Positions 25,733-35,204 of a stretch of DNA of 64,000 nt are shown here, one piece after another (the first letter of the stretch is position 1; every line of letters begins with the position of its first letter). The notes under the pieces are model-generated. The model searched no databases and was not told the origin of the DNA. It was given only the letters and a program-made list of their open reading frames with translations. Source of the stretch: Flavobacterium sp. MC2016-06 (GTDB lineage: Bacteria; Bacteroidota; Bacteroidia; Flavobacteriales; Flavobacteriaceae); assembly GCF_009711165.2 (NCBI RefSeq), contig NZ_WMID02000002.1, positions 186,001-250,000 of the forward strand. Direction: 5' to 3'. The position numbers and the translations under genes were made by a program.

Positions 25733-28051
25733 TTAAATTGCAGCTTCAAGTGCAGTTCTCATTTCTTGAGCTGCAGCAACCATCTCAATAAGCGCTTTTT
25801 TGGTTTCGTCCCAGTGACGAGTTTTTAAGCCGCAATCAGGATTTACCCATAATTGATCAACCGGAATTACAGCAGAAGCTTTCTCTAACAAGCGAACCAT
25901 TTCTGTGCTAGAAGGCACACGAGGCGAGTGAATATCGTAAACACCAGGTCCAATCTCGTTTGGATACTTAAAGTTTGCAAAAGCATCTAATAATTCCATT
26001 TGCGAACGAGAACACTCAATCGTGATAACGTCAGCATCCATGTTTGCAATATTCTGAATAATGTCGTTAAACTCGCTGTAACACATGTGCGTATGAATTT
26101 GTGTATCGTCGTTTACACCACTTGCAGAAATACGGAATGCTTTTACAGCCCAATCCAAATACGCAGCCCATTCTTCTTTTCTCAACGGAAGTCCTTCACG
26201 AATTGCAGGCTCATCAATCTGAATAATTTTGATTCCCGCTTTTTCTAAATCCACCACTTCATCACGAATTGCCAAAGCAATCTGCGTACAAGTTTCAGAG
26301 CGAGGCTGATCGTTACGAACAAACGACCATTGTAAAACAGTTACAGGTCCTGTAAGCATTCCTTTTACCCATTTAGGCGTTAAAGATTGTGCATATTTAG
26401 ACCATTTTACCGTCATAGGCGTTGGTCTAGAAACATCACCATAAATAACCGGAGGTTTCACACAGCGGCTTCCGTAACTCTGAACCCAGCCGTTTTTAGT
26501 AAAAGTAAAACCAGACAATTGTTCTCCAAAATACTCCACCATATCATTACGTTCAAACTCACCATGAACCAAGACATCAATACCCGTTTCTTCTTGAAAA
26601 CGAATCGTAGCTTCGGTTTCTTTTTCGATTAAATCGTTGTATTGTTCTGTAGTTAATTCCCCTTTTTTAAACTTTGCTCGCCAGCTTCTCACTTCTGCAG
26701 TCTGTGGGAAAGAACCAATAGTTGTAGTTGGAAATAATGGTAAATTTAGAGCCTCAATCTGGCTTTTTCGTCTAGTTGCAAAACTACTTTTGCGTTTATC
26801 ATCAGTAGTCGTAATATTGGTAACACGAGTTTTTACTTCATTATTATGAATTAATTTTGAAGTCTTACGATTTTCATTAGCAATTGAATTTCTTTCAAAA
26901 GCGATAGAATCTTTAACATTAACTTCATTAGAAGCAAATTGTTTCAACAATACGATTTCGTCAACTTTTTGTTTTGCAAAAGCAAGCCATTGTTTAATTT
27001 CCGGCCTAAGCGTTTCGTCATTAGTTTCTAGATCTAAATCACATGGACTGTGGATTAAAGAACAAGAAGGCGCTACTAAAATTCTATCTGTTCCCAAAGC
27101 ATCTGTTGCTTTTTGAATAAGAGCTAAAGATTTTTTGAAATCATTTTTCCAGATATTTCTACCATCAACAACTCCCAAAGAAAGATTTACGTTTGCCGCC
27201 AATTGTCCAGACTCTAAAATATCATCTAACTGCGAAGGACAACGAACTAAATCTAAATGAAAAGTGTCAACCGGCAAAGCCAATGCAGTTGCTAGATTTT
27301 CTCCAAAACAATCAAAATAATTTGCTAAAATGATTTTAATAGCAGGGAATTTTTTGTTGATTTCATTGTACACTTTCGTGAAAGTATTACGCTCTTTATC
27401 TGTTAAATTTAAAGCTAAAAACGGCTCGTCTAACTGAATATATGCTACATTTTTGGCTTGTAATTTTTCGAAAATTTCAAAATAAACAGGAAGCAGTTTG
27501 TCGATCAAATCAATTCTATGAAAACCTTCTTCTTTTTCCTTACCTAAAAGTAAATAAGAAATAGGTCCGATTATAACAGGTTTAGTAGCAATGTTTAAAG
27601 CATTTGCTTCCTTAAATTCATTGATTATTTTTTCTGAAAACAATTCAAACTTTTGGTTTTTGGTAAACTCAGGAACAATATAATGGTAGTTAGTGTCAAA
27701 CCATTTTGTCATTTCCATTGCTACAACATCTTGACCGTCTTTTTGCGCTCCTCTAGCCATTGCAAAATACAAATCGATAGATGAATTTGTTTTTGCCAAT
27801 TCGTGGTAACGTTCTGGAATTGCACCCAAAGTCAAAGTCAAATCAAGAACTTGATCGTAAAAAGAAAAATCATTAGACGGAATTAAATCTACTCCAGCCT
27901 GAGATTGTAAATGCCAGTTTCTAAGACGAATGTCTTTTCCTGTTTCGATAAGTTCATTAACAGAAATTTTTCCTGCCCAATACAATTCAGAAGCTTTTTT
28001 CAGTTCTCTATTACTGCCAATTCTTGGGTAACCTAGATTATTTGTCTTCAT
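25733..28051 (-). CDS. metE: Cobalamin-independent methionine synthase
   Basis: A 772-residue two-barrel enzyme that methylates homocysteine from methyl-THF triglutamate without B12. The C-terminal barrel has zinc ligands in HTHMCYSEF, ECSRSQME and NPDCGLKTR. The start MKTNNLGYPRIGSNRELKK is typical. The genome therefore has both a B12-dependent (split MetH) and an independent route. No SAM-I or cobalamin riboswitch was seen in the 157-bp upstream gap. An Lrp/AsnC regulator is divergently transcribed from there. Confidence 0.96.
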   Translation of the reverse strand: MKTNNLGYPRIGSNRELKKASELYWAGKISVNELIETGKDIRLRNWHLQSQAGVDLIPSNDFSFYDQVLDLTLTLGAIPERYHELAKTNSSIDLYFAMARGAQKDGQDVVAMEMTKWFDTNYHYIVPEFTKNQKFELFSEKIINEFKEANALNIATKPVIIGPISYLLLGKEKEEGFHRIDLIDKLLPVYFEIFEKLQAKNVAYIQLDEPFLALNLTDKERNTFTKVYNEINKKFPAIKIILANYFDCFGENLATALALPVDTFHLDLVRCPSQLDDILESGQLAANVNLSLGVVDGRNIWKNDFKKSLALIQKATDALGTDRILVAPSCSLIHSPCDLDLETNDETLRPEIKQWLAFAKQKVDEIVLLKQFASNEVNVKDSIAFERNSIANENRKTSKLIHNNEVKTRVTNITTTDDKRKSSFATRRKSQIEALNLPLFPTTTIGSFPQTAEVRSWRAKFKKGELTTEQYNDLIEKETEATIRFQEETGIDVLVHGEFERNDMVEYFGEQLSGFTFTKNGWVQSYGSRCVKPPVIYGDVSRPTPMTVKWSKYAQSLTPKWVKGMLTGPVTVLQWSFVRNDQPRSETCTQIALAIRDEVVDLEKAGIKIIQIDEPAIREGLPLRKEEWAAYLDWAVKAFRISASGVNDDTQIHTHMCYSEFNDIIQNIANMDADVITIECSRSQMELLDAFANFKYPNEIGPGVYDIHSPRVPSSTEMVRLLEKASAVIPVDQLWVNPDCGLKTRHWDETKKALIEMVAAAQEMRTALEAAI

Positions 28052-28074
28052 TTTTGTTTCAGTATTTTTTACTG

Positions 28075-28089
28075 TACAAATTTATTGTA
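28075..28089. promoter_or_regulatory. Candidate operator TACAAATTTATTGTA between metE and the Lrp gene
   Basis: Five-bp inverted arms (TACAA, TTGTA) around ATTTA, 24-38 bp upstream of the metE start codon. It overlaps a minus-strand TAAATTTG that could be the metE -7 box (28084 to 28077). Position and symmetry suit an autoregulated regulator, but Lrp-type sites are loosely defined. Confidence 0.4.
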
Positions 28090-28104
28090 TTAGGTTTTAA
28101 TACT

Positions 28105-28112
28105 TATATTTG
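28105..28112 (+). promoter_or_regulatory. -7 box TATATTTG for the Lrp/AsnC gene
   Basis: Fits TAnnTTTG. A TTG lies at 28085-28087 with 17-nt spacing, shorter than usual. The predicted leader would be about 90 nt. Confidence 0.4.
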
Positions 28113-28208
28113 AGGTTTATTTAAGTAAAATGTCTTTTAAAAGTTTGTTTTTAAAGATTATATTACTGATAAATTCTTCAAAAAGAACCTTTAGCCGTAA
28201 AAATTACT

Positions 28209-28670
28209 ATGGAAAATTTAGATAAAACTGATTTGCTGATTCTAAAACACCTTCAAGAGAACTCTAATATTAATACGAAAGACTTGGCAAGCAAATTATT
28301 CTTGACCGTTACGCCAGTTTACGAACGTATAAAAAGATTGGAAAGAGATGGGTATATTACCAAATATGTGGCCTTATTAGACAAAAAGAAGATGAATCGC
28401 GGTATGACTGTTTTTTGTAATGTACGTCTAAAAGAGCACGCCAAAAATGTGGGAAGTAATTTTGTGAAAGATATTGTCGCACTTCCCGAAATTATAGAAT
28501 GTTACAATATTGCCGGTGATTACGATTTTATGCTAAAAATTTTAGTGCAGGATATGGCTAGTTATCAAGATTTTGTAATGAATAAATTATCAACCATTGA
28601 AAATATTGGAAACACCAACAGTATTTTTGTAATGGGCGAAATTAAACATAGTACGGCACTGGAATTTTAG
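28209..28670 (+). CDS. Lrp/AsnC family transcriptional regulator
   Basis: A 153-residue protein with an N-terminal helix-turn-helix (LLILKHLQENSNINTKDLASKL, about residues 9-30) and a C-terminal RAM (ligand-sensing) domain (VALPEIIECYNIAGDYDFMLKI). Such regulators sense amino acids as octamers. It is divergent from metE, so control of metE and of itself is a fair guess. Nothing in the sequence identifies the ligand. Confidence 0.92.
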   Translation: MENLDKTDLLILKHLQENSNINTKDLASKLFLTVTPVYERIKRLERDGYITKYVALLDKKKMNRGMTVFCNVRLKEHAKNVGSNFVKDIVALPEIIECYNIAGDYDFMLKILVQDMASYQDFVMNKLSTIENIGNTNSIFVMGEIKHSTALEF

Positions 28671-28718
28671 ATTTTAGATTGCAAAAAAAATCCTAAAATA
28701 AAGCGTATTTTTGCCATT

Positions 28719-28753
28719 CAATCTAAAATCTGCAATCTAAAATCTAAAATTGA
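28719..28753 (+). repeat. Heptamer array (CAATCTA/AAATCTA)n before dgt
   Basis: Five 7-bp units end 2 bp before the ATG at 28756. Two TTTTAGA units also follow the Lrp stop codon near 28665-28680. Confidence 0.75.
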
Positions 28754-28755
28754 CA

Positions 28756-30102
28756 ATGAACTGGGAACAACTTTTATCTCTTAAAAAACAAGGCGACACA
28801 GGCAAAAGATTACGTATAGAGCAAGATGATACTCGATTGGGTTTTGAGGTAGACTATGACCGAATTATTTTTTCGTCTGCTTTTAGAAGCTTGCAGGATA
28901 AAACACAGGTAATTCCGCTTTCTAAGACCGATTTTGTGCACACGCGCTTAACACATAGTTTAGAAGTTTCTGTTGTTGGCCGTTCTTTAGGTCGTTTAGT
29001 TGGAAAAAAAATAATAGAGAAATATCCGTATTTAGCAGAAGTTCACGGTTATCACATGAACGATTTTGGTGCCATTGTTGCAGCCGCATCTTTGGCGCAC
29101 GATATTGGAAATCCGCCGTTTGGACATTCTGGAGAAAAAGCAATTGGGGAATATTTCTCAATCGGAAACGGAAAAAAACACAAAGAACAATTGACCGCTA
29201 AAGAATGGCAGGATTTAGTTGATTTTGAAGGAAATGCAAACGGTTTTTCGGTACTTACAGCAAGCCGTCCTGGAATAGAAGGCGGATTGAGAATTTCGTA
29301 CGCTACTTTAGGCGCTTTTATGAAATATCCAAAAGAGAGTCTTCCTAAAAAACCAACCTCAAATATTGCCGATAAAAAATATGGTTTTTTCCAAACCGAT
29401 AAAGCTTTCTTTGAAGAAGTAGCAAAAGACATGGGTATGATTGCCAATAAATCTGGTGATGATATTGGTTTTGAAAGACATCCACTGGCTTATTTAGTAG
29501 AAGCTGCCGATGATATCTGCTACACCATTATCGATTTTGAAGACGGAATAAATCTAGGTTTAGTCTCAGAAGATTATGCTTTAGAATACCTTATTAAATT
29601 AGTAAAAGACAATATTGGCGTTGCAAAATATAAAACGTTAACTACCAAAGAAGATCGTATCAGTTATTTACGAGCTTTAGCAATTGGAACTTTAATTAAT
29701 GATGCTGTAAGCGTTTTTATAGAAAATGAAGAAGCAATTCTAACAGGGAAGTTTCCTTATGCTTTAACCGATAAAAGCAAATACAAAGCGCAGATGGATG
29801 ATATTATTAATTTGAGTGTAAGTAAAATTTACCAGAGCCGTGAGGTTATCGAGAAAGAAATTGTGGGTTATCAAATTATTCAAACCTTATTAGATAAATT
29901 CATTACCGCTTTTAACAACAAATATGAAGGAACCGCTTCTAATTATGATAAATTAATTTTGAAAATGCTGCCAGAAAAGCATCATTTAGACAAAACTAAT
30001 TTATACGAGCGACTGCTTCATATTTGTCATTACGTTTCGCTTTTAACAGACGGAAACGCATTAGAATTATTTGAAATGATTAACGGAAGAAAACCGAATT
30101 AA
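28756..30102 (+). CDS. dgt: Deoxyguanosinetriphosphate triphosphohydrolase
   Basis: A 448-residue HD-domain enzyme that removes triphosphate from dGTP or other dNTPs. The metal-binding HD motif is in SLAHDIGNPPFGHSGE (about residues 115-130), with the first histidine in RLTHSLEVS (about residue 65) and the distal aspartate in EAADDICY. The alternative TTG two codons earlier (28750) is less likely than the ATG at 28756. In this window it opens a block of housekeeping genes. Confidence 0.93.
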   Translation: MNWEQLLSLKKQGDTGKRLRIEQDDTRLGFEVDYDRIIFSSAFRSLQDKTQVIPLSKTDFVHTRLTHSLEVSVVGRSLGRLVGKKIIEKYPYLAEVHGYHMNDFGAIVAAASLAHDIGNPPFGHSGEKAIGEYFSIGNGKKHKEQLTAKEWQDLVDFEGNANGFSVLTASRPGIEGGLRISYATLGAFMKYPKESLPKKPTSNIADKKYGFFQTDKAFFEEVAKDMGMIANKSGDDIGFERHPLAYLVEAADDICYTIIDFEDGINLGLVSEDYALEYLIKLVKDNIGVAKYKTLTTKEDRISYLRALAIGTLINDAVSVFIENEEAILTGKFPYALTDKSKYKAQMDDIINLSVSKIYQSREVIEKEIVGYQIIQTLLDKFITAFNNKYEGTASNYDKLILKMLPEKHHLDKTNLYERLLHICHYVSLLTDGNALELFEMINGRKPN

Positions 30103-30113
30103 TCAGAGTATTT

Positions 30114-31109
30114 TTATTGGAAAGCATAAACAAGACCAACACCTAAAACTTGTCTTAGCTGCATTCTTGGTCCATCGTTAACCTGAGTTGTTGATCCTGT
30201 TACAGGGTCAATAACATCTTTTTTAGTTTTAATGTCGTCGTCATACACAAGGTGAACGCCAATGTTGGCTTTTACATAAGCATTAACCACAAGGTCTAAA
30301 CGCGTATCGTAATCAACGTCGACATTACCAAAACGGTTTAAGTAATCCGTATATAAACTTAATCTGTTTTCGTAGAAAACATTTTTATAGATTTCGCTTT
30401 TCATGTAACCCGTAAACAAAATACCAAACTCGGCTTTTACTTTCTGGCCTTCTTGAACTAAAACCTGAGTAGCAGGATCATCAGTTGTATAAACCGCTTT
30501 TTTAACACCAAAAGCTCCTTGATTTGCCAAATTTTGATCTAAAACCAAAGTAGTTTTTAATGTTATAGGAGAGAAATAAAAGGTTCTATTTTTTGCTTTG
30601 TTAGAATTCTCAGCTCCAGCTCCAATAAATACATAAGCCGGTGCAAAAGGTTTAGAGATTGCAATATCTCTATTTGGATAATTGTAACCGTTTGTAAACT
30701 GAGTGTTGAAATTGAATTTTGCAGAATAATACCAATTTGAAAGTGTATCTCTTCTATATCCGTAAGTAGAGTTAAATTGAACAGCGTCGTCCGTTTTTCT
30801 CAATTCAATACCATCTTGTTTGTTTAAACCATATTTTACAATAAGTTCATTAACCCATTTATTGTTTTCTTTAGCATAAGTTCTGCTAAATTCCCCTTTA
30901 AACAAACCAGAAACTGAACTTGTTCCCCCGGCACTCCAATTTACAAAAGCAATTTCGGAAATGTCAAAGCCTATTTGGTTTTTTTTAGTCCAGTTAGAAG
31001 GTGGTGGCGGTGTTTGATTTGGAGCCAAAGTAGTTCTAATAATTTGAGCAAAGTTATTAGAAGTACACAAAAGCAATAAAAGCAGAAGAGTAGAACGCAA
31101 TAATTTCAT
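30114..31109 (-). CDS. DUF3078 domain-containing exported protein
   Basis: A 331-residue protein starting MKLLRSTLLLLLLLCTSNNFAQ (long signal sequence split here at the ATG 31109). An earlier TTG at 31136 overlaps the dxs stop region and is not needed. The body has WTKKNQIGFDISEIAFVNWSAGG, GEFSRTY and repeated amphipathic strands, and ends FQ, in line with an outer-membrane or periplasmic beta-rich protein of the DUF3078 group. Function unknown. It lies 33 bp after dxs in the same direction, so it is probably in the dxs transcript. Confidence 0.85.
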   Translation of the reverse strand: MKLLRSTLLLLLLLCTSNNFAQIIRTTLAPNQTPPPPSNWTKKNQIGFDISEIAFVNWSAGGTSSVSGLFKGEFSRTYAKENNKWVNELIVKYGLNKQDGIELRKTDDAVQFNSTYGYRRDTLSNWYYSAKFNFNTQFTNGYNYPNRDIAISKPFAPAYVFIGAGAENSNKAKNRTFYFSPITLKTTLVLDQNLANQGAFGVKKAVYTTDDPATQVLVQEGQKVKAEFGILFTGYMKSEIYKNVFYENRLSLYTDYLNRFGNVDVDYDTRLDLVVNAYVKANIGVHLVYDDDIKTKKDVIDPVTGSTTQVNDGPRMQLRQVLGVGLVYAFQ

Positions 31110-31141
31110 TAGGTTGATTTTTTTTTGGTGCTGCAAAATAA

Positions 31142-32929
31142 TTATTTTGTATCGTTAGAAAAAAGATTTATCAAACTTTTAACGTCAATTTTACACAAAT
31201 GTTGTAACTGGTTCATGGTTCCATGCTCAATAAAAACGTCAGGAATCCCCAAAATTTCTATTTTGTTTTTGAAATTATTAGTTGCTGCAAATTCCAAAAC
31301 AGCACTTCCAAAACCCCCTTTTATGGCGCCGTCTTCAATTGTAATGATGCGCTCAAAATTAGAAAATATATCTGTTAATAGTTTGTTGTCTAGTGGTTTA
31401 ATAAAAGGAAAATCATAATGTGCAATAGAATCTGCATTACCATTTTCATTTATTGCCAGCGTAACATTATTTCCAATAGTTCCAGTGGATAAAACAGCCG
31501 TTTTAGTTCCCTCTTTTAGGCAGTTTCCTTTACCAATCTCAATAGAATTGTAATGTCCGAAATTTTTTACTTCCCAATCCGTAATAACGCCTCTTCCTCT
31601 CGGATATCGAATCGCGATCGGGTGATTTAGGCCTAATTGAGCCGTATATAAAATATTTTGAAGCGCAATTTCGTCAATTGGCGCATAAATAATCATGTTG
31701 GGAATTGTTCGTAAATAAGCAATATCAAAAACACCATGATGCGTTGCACCATCTTCGCCTACCAAACCTGCGCGATCTAAACAAAAAATGACAGGTAAAT
31801 TCTGTAAAGCCACATCGTGAATAACCTGATCGTATGCGCGCTGTAAAAAAGTAGAATAAATATTACAATATACAATCATTCCTTGAGTTGCCATTCCGGC
31901 AGCGAGCGTTACGGCGTGCTGTTCCGCAATTCCAACATCAAAAGCGCGTTCCGGAATTTCGTCCATCATAAATTTTAATGAACTTCCAGAAGGCATTGCA
32001 GGAGTGATTCCGATAATTTTTGGATTCTTTTTGGCTAAATCTAAAATCGTTAAACCAAAAACATCTTGAAATTTTGGAGGTAAATTTTCTTCCGATTTTA
32101 AATGAATTTCACCCGTCGAAGCATCAAATTTTCCTGGCGCATGATATTTCACCTGATTTTCTTCCGCCTGCTGCAATCCTTTTCCTTTTGTAGTGACAAT
32201 ATGAAGGAATTTTGGACCTTTAATCTTTTTTAAACGGTTTAATTCTTTCATTAAAGTTGGAAGATCGTGGCCGTCAATAGGTCCCGAATAATCAAAATTT
32301 AATGACTTTATAATGTTATTCTGCTTAGGGTTTTTACCGTTTTTTACCGCAGTCAGATATTTTTTTAAAGCGCCAACACTCGGGTCGATTCCGATAGCGT
32401 TATCATTCAAAATAACCAAAATATTAGCATCGGTAACGCCGGCGTGATTTAAACCTTCAAACGCCATTCCAGACGCAATAGAAGCATCGCCAATAACTGC
32501 TATATGCTGTTTGCCTGTTTCGCCTTTTAATTTTGATGCAATCGCCATTCCCAAAGCAGCAGAAATAGAAGTAGAAGAATGGCCTACGCCAAAAGTATCA
32601 TAAATGCTTTCGCTTCTTTTAGGAAAACCCGAAATACCGCCAAGCTGTCTGTTAGTATCAAAATTTTCTCTTCTTTCCGTTAAGATTTTGTGTCCGTAAG
32701 CTTGATGTCCAACATCCCAAACCAATAAATCTTCAGGCGTATTAAAAACATAGTGCAAAGCAATTGTAAGTTCTACAACGCCTAAACTCGCACCCAGATG
32801 ACCTTCTTTTACCGAAACAATATCAATGATAAAATCACGTAATTCTTTCGCCAATTGCGGTAATTGAGTTTCGTCGAGTAAACGTAAATCGGCTGGGTTT
32901 TTTATGTTTGAGAGTAAATTGCTTTTCAT
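31142..32929 (-). CDS. dxs: 1-deoxy-D-xylulose-5-phosphate synthase
   Basis: A 595-residue thiamine diphosphate enzyme catalysing the first step of the MEP isoprenoid pathway (pyruvate + glyceraldehyde 3-phosphate). The TPP motif runs from VIGDASIASG to NDN (about residues 144-178), with Ala where many relatives have Gly in GDG. The catalytic histidines appear in LVWDVGHQAYGHK, and the C-terminal transketolase half has GIAEQHAV and DRAGLVGEDG. It is about 25-30 residues shorter than the E. coli enzyme, which is common in Bacteroidota. Confidence 0.95.
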   Translation of the reverse strand: MKSNLLSNIKNPADLRLLDETQLPQLAKELRDFIIDIVSVKEGHLGASLGVVELTIALHYVFNTPEDLLVWDVGHQAYGHKILTERRENFDTNRQLGGISGFPKRSESIYDTFGVGHSSTSISAALGMAIASKLKGETGKQHIAVIGDASIASGMAFEGLNHAGVTDANILVILNDNAIGIDPSVGALKKYLTAVKNGKNPKQNNIIKSLNFDYSGPIDGHDLPTLMKELNRLKKIKGPKFLHIVTTKGKGLQQAEENQVKYHAPGKFDASTGEIHLKSEENLPPKFQDVFGLTILDLAKKNPKIIGITPAMPSGSSLKFMMDEIPERAFDVGIAEQHAVTLAAGMATQGMIVYCNIYSTFLQRAYDQVIHDVALQNLPVIFCLDRAGLVGEDGATHHGVFDIAYLRTIPNMIIYAPIDEIALQNILYTAQLGLNHPIAIRYPRGRGVITDWEVKNFGHYNSIEIGKGNCLKEGTKTAVLSTGTIGNNVTLAINENGNADSIAHYDFPFIKPLDNKLLTDIFSNFERIITIEDGAIKGGFGSAVLEFAATNNFKNKIEILGIPDVFIEHGTMNQLQHLCKIDVKSLINLFSNDTK

Positions 32930-33016
32930 TTTTTTAGAAAAAACAAATTTACGGTTTTAAATTTAATTTTCTCCTTCTTGGCGATTACTTCATTTAACAA
33001 TAAGGAGGTTGTTGTT

Positions 33017-33907
33017 TTAAAATTTTAATGGCATAGCATATCTAAATTTTGCTTTTTCTCCATTAGTTTCACCAGCCTGCCATTTGGGAGATAATTTTAA
33101 AACTCGAGTAATTTCTTCTGCTACTTTTGGATTCGTATCTTTGGGAAAATCAAATGAAGACAAAGAGCCGTCTTTTTCTATTGTAAAAAGAACTCTTATT
33201 GAGCGATTCAAGTTATCTGCTTCACTTGGTCGTTTAAATTCAGATATAAAGAAATTGTAAAAATTTTCAATTCCACCAGGATAATTTGGTTGTACTTCCA
33301 TTCCAACCATTCCATTTATAAAAGAATAGTCCTCAATAATGCTATCTTTTGTGGTTTTTTCACAGTTAACTTTTGAGTATTTAGAAATTTTCGCTTTTCC
33401 AGCTTTTGTATTTGATACTGGTTTTATAAATTTTACCTGATCAACTTTCGGAGGCGGAGGTGGTGGAGGCAAATGATGTGTTGAATCATTTTTATTTACT
33501 GGCATATCGCCAACATAGATTCTTTCATGAATTAATGTGTCTTTGATAACTTCAACTTTATCAATTTTTTGTTTGTTTCCATCTTTATCTTGACAGCTAA
33601 ACAAAGTCGTTCCCATAGCAATAAATAATGCCAGCAAAAACATTTTATGATATTGTGTTTGAGAGTATAAAACTTGACTTGGAATCTGAATGATTATTTC
33701 GTCTAGTTGCGTGTTTTTAAATCTGCCACAGATGCTTTTATTTTGGTTTGAAATAAAATAATGCTGAATTTCTTCGGGTAACATTTGTGTAAAATCAATT
33801 ACAGTTTTAGTACAGCTCAAACAAAATCTTCCATTATCTTTTGGATTCATTTTGTCCCAGTCTTCATGGCACGGTTTTGGAATTGTGATCTTGTGATTTT
33901 TATCCAT
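33017..33907 (-). CDS. TonB C-terminal-like protein with N-terminal cysteine motif, paralogue 2
   Basis: A 296-residue protein of three parts. Residues 1-65 hold a cysteine-rich segment (PKPCHEDW, FCLSCTKTV, SICGRF) that may bind zinc. One hydrophobic segment (about 88-103, FLLALFIAMGTTLFSC) follows, and then a proline-rich linker with a run of PPPPPP. The C-terminal part from about residue 205 (YPGGIENFYNFF ... IEKDGSLSSF ... SPKWQAGE) resembles a TonB C-terminal domain. It is the second of two tandem paralogues (see 33919). Possibly an envelope energy-coupling or partner protein; the partner is not known. Confidence 0.75.
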   Translation of the reverse strand: MDKNHKITIPKPCHEDWDKMNPKDNGRFCLSCTKTVIDFTQMLPEEIQHYFISNQNKSICGRFKNTQLDEIIIQIPSQVLYSQTQYHKMFLLALFIAMGTTLFSCQDKDGNKQKIDKVEVIKDTLIHERIYVGDMPVNKNDSTHHLPPPPPPPKVDQVKFIKPVSNTKAGKAKISKYSKVNCEKTTKDSIIEDYSFINGMVGMEVQPNYPGGIENFYNFFISEFKRPSEADNLNRSIRVLFTIEKDGSLSSFDFPKDTNPKVAEEITRVLKLSPKWQAGETNGEKAKFRYAMPLKF

Positions 33908-34701
33908 TATTTAGAATTTCAATAATTAAATCTGATCGGCATATTATATACAGATCGAACGTTATGATTATTTATTTTTCCTGAAACCCATTTAGGAGAC
34001 ATTTTTAATACCCTGATGGCTTCTTTTCCACTTCCATATCCAAAATCTCTTTGGATTATGATATTGTTTAAGCTGCCGTCTTTTTCGACTACAAATGAAA
34101 CATATACTGACCCAATAGGCCTTTCTGAAGTATATGGAATCTTATAATTTTTTTGAATGAATTCATAAAATTTAGTTATTCCAATTTCAGGATGGGCTAC
34201 AACGTCCAATTCACCTTGATTTTTAATACCATCATAATCAACAGTATTATTATAAGAGTTGGGATCACGTCTGAGTCTAGGTTCACCAGTTGAAAATCCT
34301 TGTTGTTCCTCAGGTACAATTTCTACTTTATTGATCTTTTGTTTTTCGCCATTTTTATCTTGACAACTAAACAAAGTCGTTCCCATAGTAATAAATAATG
34401 CCAGCAAAAACATTTTATGATAATGTGCTTGCGAGTATAAAACTTGACTCGGAATTTGGATGATTCTTTCGTCTAATTGTTCACTTTTAAATCTTCCGCA
34501 GATACTTTTATTTTGGTTTGAAATAAAATAATGCTGAACTTCTTCAGGTAACATTGTTGTAAAATCTACTACAGTTTTGGTACAGCTCAAACAAAATCTT
34601 CCGTTGTCTTTTGGATTCATTTTGTCCCAGTTTTCGTGGCATGGTTTGGGAATAGTGATTTTGTGGTTTTTATCCATTATTTAGAATTTCAATAATTAAA
34701 T
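33901..34701. repeat. Direct repeat marking a 770-bp tandem duplication
   Basis: The 31-bp block beginning TATCCATTATTTAGAATTTC is identical at 33901-33931 and 34671-34701. It covers the first codons and upstream region of both paralogues, and in the lower copy also the stop region of the upstream gene. This is the boundary of a tandem gene duplication. Confidence 0.8.
33919..34677 (-). CDS. TonB C-terminal-like protein with N-terminal cysteine motif, paralogue 1
   Basis: A 252-residue paralogue of the previous gene. The first 110 residues are nearly the same (PKPCHENW, FCLSCTKTV, SICGRF and the FLLALFITMGTTLFSC helix). The linker differs (no poly-proline run) and the C-terminal TonB-like part is diverged (EIGITKFYEFI ... 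VEKDGSLNNI ... SPKWVSGK). It ends within the duplicated upstream sequence of its neighbour, 11 bp away. Function unknown; similar genes occur in multiple copies in flavobacteria. Confidence 0.74.
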   Translation of the reverse strand: MDKNHKITIPKPCHENWDKMNPKDNGRFCLSCTKTVVDFTTMLPEEVQHYFISNQNKSICGRFKSEQLDERIIQIPSQVLYSQAHYHKMFLLALFITMGTTLFSCQDKNGEKQKINKVEIVPEEQQGFSTGEPRLRRDPNSYNNTVDYDGIKNQGELDVVAHPEIGITKFYEFIQKNYKIPYTSERPIGSVYVSFVVEKDGSLNNIIIQRDFGYGSGKEAIRVLKMSPKWVSGKINNHNVRSVYNMPIRFNY

Positions 34702-34739
34702 GTAATAAAAAATAATAAGTAAAAATGTACTTTTGTTTT

Positions 34740-35183
34740 ATGATAAACCCTTTTACCGACGAATACTTCATGAAGAAAGCTTTGCAGGAAGCTGAAATGG
34801 CTTTTGATAAAGGCGAAATTCCTGTTGGAGCTATAATTGTTGTTGCAGACAAAATCATCGCAAGAAGTCATAATTTAACCGAGTTATTAAATGATGTTAC
34901 AGCTCATGCCGAAATGCAGGCCATTACGGCTGCAGCAAATTTTCTGGGCGGAAAATATCTAAAAGACTGTACTTTGTACGTAACACTCGAGCCTTGTCAA
35001 ATGTGCGCCGGCGCTTTGTATTGGAGTCAGATTACCAAAGTTGTTTTTGGTGCTCGCGACGAACAAAGAGGTTTTTTGACAATGGGAACAAAATTACACC
35101 CAAAAACAACGGTAGTTTCTGGAGTTATGGCCAATGAAGCCGCCGATTTAATGAAGCGTTTTTTTGTAGAAAGAAGGAAATAA
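34740..35183 (+). CDS. tadA: tRNA adenosine(34) deaminase
   Basis: A 147-residue zinc deaminase that makes inosine at the wobble position of tRNA-Arg. Zinc and proton-transfer residues are in HAEMQAI (about residues 54-60) and PCQMCAGAL (about 84-92). I chose the ATG at 34740 (MINPFTDEYF). An ATG at 34725 adds five residues and overlaps TACTTTTG (34728-34735), a possible -7 box. If that box is used the start could even be the ATG at 34770 (MKKALQEAE). It is divergent from the TonB-like pair. Confidence 0.88.
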   Translation: MINPFTDEYFMKKALQEAEMAFDKGEIPVGAIIVVADKIIARSHNLTELLNDVTAHAEMQAITAAANFLGGKYLKDCTLYVTLEPCQMCAGALYWSQITKVVFGARDEQRGFLTMGTKLHPKTTVVSGVMANEAADLMKRFFVERRK

Positions 35184-35204
35184 TAAATCTAGTTTTGTTG
35201 TTAG

